DNA from: a virus
Reading direction: 5' to 3' (one strand)
Virus record (IMG/VR): IMGVR_UViG_3300019890_000003
Coordinates: 1 to 64,000 of that record
DNA: 64,000 nucleotides
Each line of letters starts with the position of its first letter. Position 1 is the stretch's first letter. Position numbers and translations under genes: made by a program. Under the pieces are notes generated by a model that was not told where the DNA came from, did no database searches, and saw only the letters and a program-made list of their open reading frames with translations. Of the stretch, positions 39,365 through 46,561 are shown in pieces.

Positions 39365-39781
39365 ATGATGACGGAGGATATCGAAAATCTCGCTATCCAA
39401 TTGTGTGCTCTCGCTACGGCGCGCGGGAGAAGTATCGAGCTTGCGAATGCCGTCAGCTATTTGACAGATATTACCGCTCCGCACGTGCGAGTTTCGGACA
39501 TTCAAGAGATAGTGGCTATGGAGTATGGCGTTACTGTACACGAAATGAAAGCCAGACGAGGCAGCCACGCAAAGATAGTTAGGCCTCGCCACATCGCTTA
39601 TTTCATCGCTACCAAGTTAACTGCTCTATCGTTCAGCGCAATAGGTCATATCTTTGGGAACCGAGACAGGACTACAATCCTTTATGGCGTGCGCCGCGTT
39701 AAGGATCGAGTGGCGAGCGACACTGCATTTGCTGATGAAGTCGCGCTATTAATACGAAGAATCACAGGAGCAATAGAATGA
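39365..39781 (+). CDS. Second DnaA domain IV-like protein
   Basis: A 138-residue protein whose second half matches the DnaA box-binding domain: VSDIQEIVAMEYGVTVHEMK, KIVRPRHIAYFIATKL, FSAIGHIFGNRDRTTILYGV, RRVKDRVASD. As with the protein at 32900, the ATPase domain is absent. The two differ enough (GLDHATVIHSV against GNRDRTTILYGV) to have different DNA targets. On the plus, repressor-side strand, unlike the first. Confidence 0.6.
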   Translation: MMTEDIENLAIQLCALATARGRSIELANAVSYLTDITAPHVRVSDIQEIVAMEYGVTVHEMKARRGSHAKIVRPRHIAYFIATKLTALSFSAIGHIFGNRDRTTILYGVRRVKDRVASDTAFADEVALLIRRITGAIE

Positions 39782-39987
39782 TCGACATAGAGAAGGGCAT
39801 ACCGTTCCCAGCTATTCGCTGCAGAAAGTATCCATTTGATAAAATGGAAAAGGGCGATTCCTTTTTTATCGCCACCGACAAACTGAACTCGGTGCACAAT
39901 TCCGCATCCGTTTGGGGACGGCGGCACAACATGAAGTTCGTGGTTAGAAAGGTAGACGACGGCGCTCGTGTCTGGCGAATCAAATAA
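39778..39987 (+). CDS. Small hypothetical protein
   Basis: A 69-residue basic protein (MIDIEKGIPFPAIRCRKYPF, MKFVVRKVDDGARVWRIK) with the FP......R.YP...M..GDSFF pattern and a terminal FV.RK.DDG.RVWR seen in many short phage proteins. ATGA-coupled. Function unknown. Confidence 0.5.
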   Translation: MIDIEKGIPFPAIRCRKYPFDKMEKGDSFFIATDKLNSVHNSASVWGRRHNMKFVVRKVDDGARVWRIK

Positions 39988-39988
39988 C

Positions 39989-40088
39989 AAGACTACCCGC
40001 CTAGGGTACCTCCCGGCAGCCGCTCCACCAACGGGCTATGTTTAAAGGACATTCAAGACAAAGTTCGGGTTCTTAGGCGGGTAATCTT
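39989..40088 (+). other. Long-stem RNA structure between genes
   Basis: AAGACTACCCGCCTA (39989-40003) and TAGGCGGGTAATCTT (40074-40088) pair over 14 of 15 positions and enclose 70 bases. The enclosed part can fold further (CCGGCAGCCG..., CGGG/CCCG). No coding frame of note. Possible leader regulating the exonuclease gene at 40141 or an intergenic terminator. Confidence 0.4.
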
Positions 40089-40140
40089 ATCATGCCTGTG
40101 AAACTTTGTAAGGTGGATACTTCAACAACGAGTGATACAC

Positions 40141-41073
40141 ATGACTATCAACGCCAAGATACTCGCCCCATCAGACCGCGAAGAATGGCTAGAGCAACGC
40201 CGCCGCGTAGTTGGCGCGAGCGAGATCGCCGTGTTGTTCGATAAATCGCCCTGGGTAAGCCCGTTCAAGCTGTCCGCAATCAAAGGCGGCCTAATTGAGG
40301 ATGATGACGAAAATCAGAACATGCGGTGGGGACGCTTGCTTGAACCTATTGCCGTCCAACTTATTAAGGAAGAGCATCCGGATTGGACCGTCCAATATAA
40401 CACCCTCCCCAATCTGCAATATTTTGTAGATCCTGCTAATCGAATTGGCGCGACGCCGGATGCTTTCGTAAAAATTCCAGGGCGTGAGGGGCGCGGCATA
40501 ATTCAAATAAAATCCGTCGATCAGTCTTCTTTCAGAAAGCGATGGCTTCAAAACGGCGGTGATATAGTGCCGCCTATTTATGTCGCACTACAGGCAGCCA
40601 TTGAGTGTGCCATTACTAATTCCCAATACGCTCTTGTCGCAGCACTGGTTATCAGAGAAGATTTACACTTAGAAGAAGTGCCGTTGACGCCAGGCCTCTA
40701 TGCCGCCGCCGCCGCGCGCTCACTAGCATTTTGGGAGAAAGTTGATCGTGGAGAGACGTATGCGCCAGACTTCGAAAAAGACGGAGATCTCATCCGCAAC
40801 ATCTACGCCGACGCGTCGGACGGGAAAGAGATCGATCTCAGCGGAGACAACGAAATTCTTGAATTGGCGGAAAACGATCGGGTCCTCATGGGCGTTGAAT
40901 CAGAAGCCACAGCCGCCCGCAAAATCATCAAGAACAAACTCAAATTCAAAATGAAGGATGCCAACGTTGCGCTGTTTCGCGGGGATGTTATCGCGACGGC
41001 CACGACCGTGCATCGAAAACCGACAGCGGCCACGACCTACAGGCAATTTAAATTTAAGGAGAACAAGCAATGA
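40141..41073 (+). CDS. YqaJ/lambda-exonuclease-like recombinase nuclease
   Basis: A 310-residue protein: EEWLEQRRRVVGASEIAVLF, MRWGRLLEPIAVQLIKEEHP, NRIGATPDAFVKIPGREGRG, IIQIKSVDQSSF, VPPIYVALQAAIECAITNSQ. These match YqaJ motifs: GAS, GR..E, the catalytic D(x)9-15 E/Q-x-K (Asp in TPDAF; Gln-x-Lys in IQIKS) and the Q in the YV.LQ helix. It resects dsDNA ends 5' to 3' for annealing by RecT (43242). ATG preferred over a GTG three codons earlier. Confidence 0.75.
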   Translation: MTINAKILAPSDREEWLEQRRRVVGASEIAVLFDKSPWVSPFKLSAIKGGLIEDDDENQNMRWGRLLEPIAVQLIKEEHPDWTVQYNTLPNLQYFVDPANRIGATPDAFVKIPGREGRGIIQIKSVDQSSFRKRWLQNGGDIVPPIYVALQAAIECAITNSQYALVAALVIREDLHLEEVPLTPGLYAAAAARSLAFWEKVDRGETYAPDFEKDGDLIRNIYADASDGKEIDLSGDNEILELAENDRVLMGVESEATAARKIIKNKLKFKMKDANVALFRGDVIATATTVHRKPTAATTYRQFKFKENKQ

Positions 41074-41231
41074 GAAGGCTAGCGAAAAAGCTAATTATTC
41101 CAGTTGTAGGAGCATCAATCTTAGTGGTGGCAGTATGGATGCTAGTCGATGTTGGTTACCAACTCGGCAAGGCCACGCCATGCGTCGACGAAGAGCAATT
41201 CGAAGTTCACCCTATGGAAGTTCCGCAATGA
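41070..41231 (+). CDS. Membrane microprotein, 53 residues
   Basis: A 53-codon ORF with basic start (MRRLAKKLII), one transmembrane helix (VVGASILVVAVWMLV) and acidic tail with one Cys. AAGGAG upstream; overlaps the exonuclease stop. Convincing. Confidence 0.5.
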   Translation: MRRLAKKLIIPVVGASILVVAVWMLVDVGYQLGKATPCVDEEQFEVHPMEVPQ

Positions 41232-41326
41232 AATTCATCTTCCTCTATATCCTGCTCATCGCCCTGGTGCTCACGTCGGCGGCACTTGGCTTGATCGCCC
41301 TCGTTGCACACGCTCACGCATCATGA
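41228..41326 (+). CDS. Membrane microprotein, 32 residues
   Basis: A 32-codon ORF (MKFIFLYILLIALVLTSAAL, VAHAHAS), ATGA-coupled at both ends, a hydrophobic helix with a possible signal-peptidase site near its end. Confidence 0.45.
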   Translation: MKFIFLYILLIALVLTSAALGLIALVAHAHAS

Positions 41327-41640
41327 AGCTAGTCAGCATCCAATCTCCATACGCAGGCAACATCGAGCGCAACGTCGCCTATGCGCGGCGCGCGCTTCGC
41401 GACTCGCTTGATCTAGGAGAGGTGCCATTCGCCTCGCACTTGCTCTATACGCAGGTCCTTAGAGACGAGAGCCCGGAACGGCAACGCGCCCTTGAGTGCG
41501 ATCATGCCTTTCTTGCCAAGTGCGACCTAGTCGCTTTCTATGCCGATTTTGGTATTTCCCCCGGCATGGACGAAGCCATGGCGAAGGCGGACGGCCTAAA
41601 AATTCAAATGACTATTCGCTATATTGGCAATTGCCCTTGA
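41323..41640 (+). CDS. Nucleoside 2-deoxyribosyltransferase-like protein (DUF7768-like)
   Basis: A 105-residue protein: MKLVSIQSPYAGNIERNVAY, FASHLLYTQVLRDE, HAFLAKCDLVAFYADFGISP, GMDEAMAKA. S..SPYAG....N..YARRA, P..PHLL.. and D....Y.D.GIS.GM are the family motifs of this Rossmann-like group. It may act on nucleotides or nucleotide signals. ATGA coupling. Confidence 0.6.
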   Translation: MKLVSIQSPYAGNIERNVAYARRALRDSLDLGEVPFASHLLYTQVLRDESPERQRALECDHAFLAKCDLVAFYADFGISPGMDEAMAKADGLKIQMTIRYIGNCP

Positions 41641-41671
41641 CTTCCAAGGCATTTGCCCTCATATGTATATT
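41626..41671 (+). promoter_or_regulatory. Promoter with two operators
   Basis: GGCAATTGCCC (41626-41636) abuts TTGACT (41637-41642); the spacer has GGCATTTGCCC (41648-41658), followed by a -10 in CATATGTATATT. Drives the gene at 41702. Confidence 0.55.
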
Positions 41672-41701
41672 AAGCAATTCTGCTAACCGGAGGACTATGA
41701 A

Positions 41702-42388
41702 ATGGACGCCTGCATTTTTGTCTTAACTATCAACATGATGACGCCGGTTTATATGTCAGACCGCGCCACATACCTCACCGATTTAACCGCTGGTGATAAA
41801 GTCTGCGTGATGGAAATTCTGCCGGACGAGTGGATGTCAATCCATTGGTCGGCTGGCGGCATTGGGCACACCGGCTTCCTGCATGGTGCAACCGTGCACA
41901 AGGAAGCAAAGCCAACTGAGCCCACGCCTTACGAAGAGCACGAGGCGTTACCGCCGCCGCAACCTATTGCGCCGCCCACACCAAGTATGCCACCGCAACA
42001 GCAGCGTGGCTACCCAGGGCAGCCAATGCCCTCGCAAGAGCAACGCAGCGCCAGCACGCCGAATTTGCCACGCGTCTTGGCTATGACATGCCAGCCATCT
42101 GACATTGGCGCGCGCTCGTATGATGTCTTTTTTAAAGACGGCGATCCATCATTAAAAATCACCGGCTCTAACGTGCCACGTTGGTATCACGTAATCGACC
42201 GGCACGATAACAGCGGCGGCCACATTCTCTATGTTGCGGCCAAACGACAAGACCAAGAGCGCACACTCTATTTTGCCTTCGATTATTCGCAAACAAACGG
42301 CGATGCGAGCGCGATCAGAGTGAAGGCGCCGAACGGCTACGACGCCAAGGATAAGTGCTGGATGGATTGGGAACAAACATCTTACTAG
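41702..42388 (+). CDS. Two-domain protein with Pro/Gln-rich linker
   Basis: A 228-residue protein with GGAGG upstream. Residues 1-65 are SH3-like (VYMSDRATYLTDLTAGDKVC, VMEILPDEWMSIHWSAGGIG, HTGFLHGATV); residues 70-125 are Pro/Gln-rich; residues 125-228 form an alpha/beta domain (SYDVFFKDGDPSLKITGSNV, GHILYVAAKRQDQERTLYFA). No signal peptide evident. Not recognised. Confidence 0.5.
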   Translation: MDACIFVLTINMMTPVYMSDRATYLTDLTAGDKVCVMEILPDEWMSIHWSAGGIGHTGFLHGATVHKEAKPTEPTPYEEHEALPPPQPIAPPTPSMPPQQQRGYPGQPMPSQEQRSASTPNLPRVLAMTCQPSDIGARSYDVFFKDGDPSLKITGSNVPRWYHVIDRHDNSGGHILYVAAKRQDQERTLYFAFDYSQTNGDASAIRVKAPNGYDAKDKCWMDWEQTSY

Positions 42389-42397
42389 GAGAGTGAA

Positions 42398-42505
42398 ATG
42401 GAAATGCTCTGGATGATAACGAAGATCATACTCGCCATTATCGTGGTCTCAAACGTCGCGCTAATCTGCCTCTTCGCGGTGGCGGCGTGGAGGAACGATC
42501 CATGA
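42398..42505 (+). CDS. Membrane microprotein, 35 residues
   Basis: A 35-codon ORF (MEMLWMITKIILAIIVVSNV) with GGAGAG upstream and ATGA coupling to the next. One transmembrane helix. Confidence 0.5.
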   Translation: MEMLWMITKIILAIIVVSNVALICLFAVAAWRNDP

Positions 42506-42573
42506 CTCCTATGTACGCCATCCTGCTCGGCATTGTTATCTTTTGTGTGGTGATTTCTGCCTTCAAATGGTGA
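42502..42573 (+). CDS. Membrane microprotein, 23 residues
   Basis: A 23-codon ORF (MTPMYAILLGIVIFCVVISA) ending FKW, ATGA-coupled to the previous microprotein. One transmembrane helix fills it. Confidence 0.45.
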   Translation: MTPMYAILLGIVIFCVVISAFKW

Positions 42574-42602
42574 GCAAGATGAACGCGGCAAAGGGCAATC
42601 CT

Positions 42603-42631
42603 GTGACAAAAGTGGGCATTTGCCCTAATGG
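42603..42631 (+). promoter_or_regulatory. Promoter with operator in the spacer
   Basis: GTGACA (42603-42608), 17-base spacer with the full palindrome GGGCATTTGCCC (42614-42625), TAATGG (42626-42631). Drives the gene at 42652. Confidence 0.55.
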
Positions 42632-42651
42632 TGAGTGAACAAGGAGGAATT

Positions 42652-42963
42652 ATGAAGGACATCACTGCTAGGTACGAGAGATACCGTTTTATGAGTCTCG
42701 TCGGATATGTCGGATCTCGTAGATGGGCAGAGGAAATTAACGCCGCTTATCTGGCGATGCGCAATCGTCCAAGGCGACTTGGAGACATGTCGGTAAATCA
42801 GCTTAGAGAGCACCTGGACCACACAGAACAGTTATATGACACATATGTTCAAGATGGATGTGAGAGAGGGCTAGGGTATGCCATCTATCTCGCGCAGAAG
42901 ATGACCAGTCTTCGCGAACAAATCCAACTTAGTAATAGGAGATCAAAACATGCAAGCGATTAA
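42652..42963 (+). CDS. Small hypothetical protein
   Basis: A 103-residue helical basic protein (YERYRFMSLVGYVGSRRWAE, RLGDMSVNQLREHLDHTEQL) started at an ATG with AAGGAGG upstream. The end overlaps the next gene. Not recognised. Confidence 0.5.
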   Translation: MKDITARYERYRFMSLVGYVGSRRWAEEINAAYLAMRNRPRRLGDMSVNQLREHLDHTEQLYDTYVQDGCERGLGYAIYLAQKMTSLREQIQLSNRRSKHASD

Positions 42964-43180
42964 TACGAATGACCTGCGTGCGCAAATATTGCACGACCTA
43001 GACGACATAAGGGCTGGAAAATTAAGCAAGGGCGAGGCGCGCGTGATTATAGGCATGCACCGCAATCTCATTGAGACATTGAAGGTCGATCTTGCTTATG
43101 CAAACTCGCAAGTGCTCAACATCCGGCCAGTTGAAATTATTTTGAAGCACGCCTCCAAATTAGGTATCGCCGCAGAGTAG
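42950..43180 (+). CDS. Small helical hypothetical protein
   Basis: A 76-residue protein (LRAQILHDLDDIRAGKLSKG, EARVIIGMHRNLIETLKVDL, RPVEIILKHASKLGIAAE). AGGAG upstream. Helical, possibly DNA- or protein-binding. Not recognised. Confidence 0.45.
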   Translation: MQAINTNDLRAQILHDLDDIRAGKLSKGEARVIIGMHRNLIETLKVDLAYANSQVLNIRPVEIILKHASKLGIAAE

Positions 43181-43187
43181 ATGATGG

Positions 43188-43218
43188 TGACGGAGGCAGG
43201 GGCATTTGCCCTTAGGGT
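43188..43218 (+). promoter_or_regulatory. Operator before recT with weak promoter
   Basis: GGGCATTTGCCC (43200-43211) followed by TTAGGGT; upstream TGACGG stands 19 bases from TAGGGT. The operator is perfect but the promoter boxes are poor. Confidence 0.4.
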
Positions 43219-43241
43219 GGTTAGAACTTAGGGAGGTTGCT

Positions 43242-44225
43242 ATGAATGACATAGTCGCACGCGATGACAAAATTGCATCCAAAATCGACACCGAGGTCAC
43301 CGGGAACTTGCCAGTCTCAAACAGCGCTGGCGGCGTGAATTTCGCCAACGCCGGGCAGGTTATGGAATTCGCTAAAATGTTATCGGTATCGAACGTCGCC
43401 GTGCCGAAACACCTTCGGGGCAACCCCGGCGCTTGCTTGGGAATTGTCATGCAAGCGATCGAGTGGCGCATGAGCCCGTTCGCCGTCGCGAACAAATCCT
43501 ATAGCGTCAGCGACAGGCTCGCATACGAAGCCCAGCTGATCCACGCGGTTGTCTTGCAACGCGCGCAGATTGTCGGCCGCATCAAATTTGAATTTAGCGG
43601 AGATGGCGCGTCACGCACATGCCGCACATGGGCGCAGCTCAAAGGCTCTGACGAGATCGTGGATTACACCTCGCCCAGGATCGGCGATATCAAAACCAAA
43701 AACTCGCCGTTGTGGGCGGCGGATCCGGACCAACAGCTAGGTTACTATTCTGTGCGCGCCTTTTGCCGCCGGAATTTCCCAGAAATTCTCATGGGCATTT
43801 ATTCCAAGGACGAACTCGAGGAGTCGCCGCGCATCGGCCCGGAGGCCGCCAGGGACGTCACCCCCAAGAGATCCTTAGCCGATAGGCTAGCATCAATCGC
43901 CGACAATAAGGACAATAGGTTCTATCGGCAGACGCCGGAAGCTATCGCGGAAGAACATGCCGCAGAGGCCAAGCACGATCCGGAGACAGGCGAGGTTGTT
44001 GATAAGGAGCATCAAGAGCATCCGCTTGAACATCCAGGTGTGAAGGGGATGACTGCAGAAACCGCCGAGGTAAAGCTCGCTGGGATGCTCGCCGCGAGGA
44101 ATGGCCAAAAAGAGTTCACTAAGTGGTGGCGTAGACTCTCGCCGCCGGATGCCGAGCGCGCGGAGCCGTATATGGAAGAGTTCAACGCAATCCTAGCGGA
44201 ACAAAGTGGTGCGCCTCGTGGCTAG
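43242..44225 (+). CDS. recT: RecT-family single-strand annealing protein
   Basis: A 327-residue protein from MNDIVARDDKIAS with GGGAGG upstream. Central RecT features: GACLGIVMQAIEWRMSPFAV, ANKSYSVSDRLAYEAQLIHA, and LGYYSVRAFCRRNFPEILMG, then IYSKDEL. RecT pairs with the YqaJ exonuclease (40141) for homologous recombination. The acidic Glu/His tail (about 250-290) and a C-terminal helical part extend beyond the core. Confidence 0.75.
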   Translation: MNDIVARDDKIASKIDTEVTGNLPVSNSAGGVNFANAGQVMEFAKMLSVSNVAVPKHLRGNPGACLGIVMQAIEWRMSPFAVANKSYSVSDRLAYEAQLIHAVVLQRAQIVGRIKFEFSGDGASRTCRTWAQLKGSDEIVDYTSPRIGDIKTKNSPLWAADPDQQLGYYSVRAFCRRNFPEILMGIYSKDELEESPRIGPEAARDVTPKRSLADRLASIADNKDNRFYRQTPEAIAEEHAAEAKHDPETGEVVDKEHQEHPLEHPGVKGMTAETAEVKLAGMLAARNGQKEFTKWWRRLSPPDAERAEPYMEEFNAILAEQSGAPRG

Positions 44226-44484
44226 CCTTAAAGAGATGAGGGCGCGAGCGATCGAGGTGATGGCGATGGCTATGTGTAATGTTCATGGCGGAGAAACTCC
44301 TTGGCAAGATCTAGTCGAGGGGGCGGGCGCTGCCTTTGATGCCCTCGGCGCGGCTGGGTTCATCGTCCTCGGGCCAAAGTACACGGAAGAGCAGCTGCTA
44401 GCTGGGCTGAATTCCTATAGCGAGCCGCTAACAGCTTTCGAGACAATAGCCGCCGCAGGGGATCTCGCGAGGAAGCCGGAATGA
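44218..44484 (+). CDS. Small hypothetical, tandem duplicate 1
   Basis: An 88-residue protein from GTG overlapping the recT stop (ATG at 44236 possible). AFDALGAAGFIVLGPKYTEE ... AAAGDLARKPE is repeated in the next gene, marking a duplication. Function unknown. Confidence 0.45.
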   Translation: MASLKEMRARAIEVMAMAMCNVHGGETPWQDLVEGAGAAFDALGAAGFIVLGPKYTEEQLLAGLNSYSEPLTAFETIAAAGDLARKPE

Positions 44485-44750
44485 CACGAGAGGAATTTAG
44501 GACGAAGGCGCTCGATGTGATGGAGGGTGCTTATGAAGACGCGTTGCATGCTGGTGGCACAGTTAGAGACACCGTGACCGCCGCCCTCGACGCCCTCGGC
44601 GCCGCCGGGTTCAAAGTTGTAGGGCCGGAGGTGACGCGGGAAATGCTTGATGCCTCGCATATGCGTGGTGGATACGCTGCGCTCTTCGAGTCCATGGCCC
44701 TCTTCGAGGCCATGGCCCTCGCCGGAGATCTAGCAAGGAAGCCGGAATGA
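44481..44750 (+). CDS. Small hypothetical, tandem duplicate 2
   Basis: An 89-residue protein (ALDALGAAGFKVVGPEVTRE ... ALAGDLARKPE), ATGA-coupled to duplicate 1 and to the next gene. It contains a short internal repeat (ALFESMALFEAMALAG). Confidence 0.5.
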   Translation: MTREEFRTKALDVMEGAYEDALHAGGTVRDTVTAALDALGAAGFKVVGPEVTREMLDASHMRGGYAALFESMALFEAMALAGDLARKPE

Positions 44751-44938
44751 CCGAAGAGTTCAATTACGAACGCGCCGCAATTGAAGCTGGGTGGATGCCC
44801 CTTGGCACCGGCCGCTGGATCAAGCGCGGGGCTGGCGGTTGCTACGACGGGACGGCCAGGGAATTGTGCATGTTCCTCGGCATCGGCCCGGAATGGGAGG
44901 CGTGGAAGGCAAAGCCATATGTCAAACCGTCCAGCTAG
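44747..44938 (+). CDS. Small hypothetical protein
   Basis: A 63-residue protein (NYERAAIEAGWMPLGTGRWI, CMFLGIGPEWEAWKAKPYV). A compact Trp-rich module common in small phage ORFs; function unknown. ATGA-coupled. Confidence 0.45.
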   Translation: MTEEFNYERAAIEAGWMPLGTGRWIKRGAGGCYDGTARELCMFLGIGPEWEAWKAKPYVKPSS

Positions 44939-45095
44939 CTTTACCGAAGCCGATGCGAAGCGCGCATGCAGGGCCGCGCCGGATCGGGTCGTGGAGATCC
45001 ATTTGCCGGATGGGACGGTGATCCGTATGATTCCAGGCGGCACGCAAGAAGCAGTTAAGTCCACGGTTGTGGAGAAAAAGGACGTTAGGCTGTGA
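44919..45095 (+). CDS. Small conserved protein (ASFTEADAKRA type)
   Basis: A 58-residue protein from MSNRPASFTEADAKRACRAA; I recognise the PASF...D..RA...A pattern followed by VEIHLPDGTV.I from many short alphaproteobacterial phage proteins. Function unknown. Overlaps the previous gene. Confidence 0.5.
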   Translation: MSNRPASFTEADAKRACRAAPDRVVEIHLPDGTVIRMIPGGTQEAVKSTVVEKKDVRL

Positions 45096-45310
45096 AAATT
45101 ATAGTCGCAGCAGCGACCGTCGCCATCACCACGACTGGTGTGCCGCATGCCGATCCGCGTGGCCCTATTACCGACGATTTCAAGCGAGGGGCGTGCTACG
45201 TTCTCGATCTATGGAATCAGACACTTCGTATGCCTGACGGCACGAAGATGCAGGGAGATATCACGCTTTCTGGCAAAAACTCATTCACCTGCCCAATGGC
45301 TCCACAATGA
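45092..45310 (+). CDS. Small secreted protein, GTG start
   Basis: A 72-residue protein with a short signal-like start (MKIIVAAATVAITTTGVPHA) and a mature region with two Cys (KRGACYVLDLW, SFTCPMAPQ). GTGA overlap upstream and ATGA overlap with integrase. Not recognised. Confidence 0.45.
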   Translation: MKIIVAAATVAITTTGVPHADPRGPITDDFKRGACYVLDLWNQTLRMPDGTKMQGDITLSGKNSFTCPMAPQ

Positions 45311-46317
45311 TTCGCCCAATGCCGCCAAACCTTTACCTGGAACGCAACCGTCACGGGACGGCCGTGTTCTATGTTCGCGTCGGGAAGGGGCCACGGATAC
45401 GTGTGCGTGGGGCTTACGGGTCATCTGAATTTGCCAGCAATTACAACACTGCCATCCTCGGCATAGCGCCACAGAGCGGCCCCGTGACGGCCACGGGCAC
45501 CCTAGGATGGCTCATCGAGCGTTACGAGGATTCCAGCGCCTGGGAGAGGCTCTCCGCAGCCACAAAGAGGCAGAGGGGCTATGTCTTCAAGACCGTGGCC
45601 AAGCGGGCAGGGGATACGCCGCTAAGTTCCATCACAGCGAAGGTTATACGGCAGGGCGTCGAGGATCGCGCCAAGACGCCATTCGCCGCCAATGGTTTTC
45701 TGAAAACGATGCGCGTGCTGTTCCAATGGGCCAAGCGCGCGCAACACGTTGATGCGGATCCGACCGCAGGCGTAATGGGCTTTCCTAACAAAACTGAGGG
45801 ACACCACACATGGACGGACGAGGAGATTTCGTGTTTCGAATCGCGGTGGCCAGTCGGGACCCGACAGCGATTGGCACTCTCTATTTTGCTCTTTACGGGG
45901 TTGCGCCGTGGGGATGCCGCAGTGCTAGGACGGCAACATATCAAGGGTGGTGTGATCTCATTGCGAACCACAAAGACCGGCCAGCAAGTCACTATCCCAA
46001 TCCTCCCTCAGCTTGCCGAGATTATAAATGCGACGAAGACGGGTGACCTCGCCTTCATTGCGACGGCGGCCGGCCGGCCAATGACGGCGGAGAGTTTCGG
46101 ATCTTGGTTCCACGAGGCGTGCAAGGCGGCTGGGGTGCCAGGATCCGCGCATGGGTTGCGCAAGGCGGGCGCGACGCGCGCGGCGAACAACGGCGCGACG
46201 ACGGCTCAATTGAATGCCATTTATGGATGGACTGGCGAGAAGATGGCGTCGCTCTATACGAGGAATGCCGATCGTGCGCGGTTGGCGCGGGACGCAATGA
46301 GGAAGCTAGTGAAATGA
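45307..46317 (+). CDS. int: Tyrosine integrase
   Basis: A 336-residue recombinase. Residues 5-55 are an N-terminal arm-binding-like domain (RHGTAVFYVRVGKGPRIRVR, GAYGSSEF). A SAM-like core-binding domain covers about 65-160. The catalytic set is visible: Arg200 in TGLRRGD, Lys in TTKTGQQV, His282-x-x-Arg285 in HGLRKAG, Trp308 in YGWTG and Tyr317 in SLYTRNAD. It would integrate the phage at attB; the putative attP lies just downstream. Confidence 0.9.
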   Translation: MIRPMPPNLYLERNRHGTAVFYVRVGKGPRIRVRGAYGSSEFASNYNTAILGIAPQSGPVTATGTLGWLIERYEDSSAWERLSAATKRQRGYVFKTVAKRAGDTPLSSITAKVIRQGVEDRAKTPFAANGFLKTMRVLFQWAKRAQHVDADPTAGVMGFPNKTEGHHTWTDEEISCFESRWPVGTRQRLALSILLFTGLRRGDAAVLGRQHIKGGVISLRTTKTGQQVTIPILPQLAEIINATKTGDLAFIATAAGRPMTAESFGSWFHEACKAAGVPGSAHGLRKAGATRAANNGATTAQLNAIYGWTGEKMASLYTRNADRARLARDAMRKLVK

Positions 46318-46331
46318 AATGGCAACATTCG

Positions 46332-46548
46332 CCCGCACCGGATTTAACCCTAGCGCCCGCACCTCGTCCGAAGCCGAATAAAATCAACCTCAAAAATAAG
46401 CACTCGTGTCCCAGCCGGGAATGTCGGTTTAGTGTGAAAGACTAATAGAATCAATGATGGTGCGGGAAACTTCGAGGGGGGAATTTACTATAAAGGCTTA
46501 AATGGACGTTAAATTACACACCACATTCCCCGCACCTACCCCCGCACT
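46332..46548. other. Putative attP region with arm-type repeats
   Basis: CCCGCACC at 46332, 46356 and 46529, CCCGCACT at 46541, and inverted GGTGCGGG at 46459, in a 244-base gap after int. Left copies are 24 bases apart, right copies 12. The layout of short repeats flanking an A+T-rich core (about 46375-46450) fits integrase arm-type sites round an attP. No tRNA 3' end is seen. Confidence 0.5.
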
Positions 46549-46561
46549 TTGAGAGTTAATT

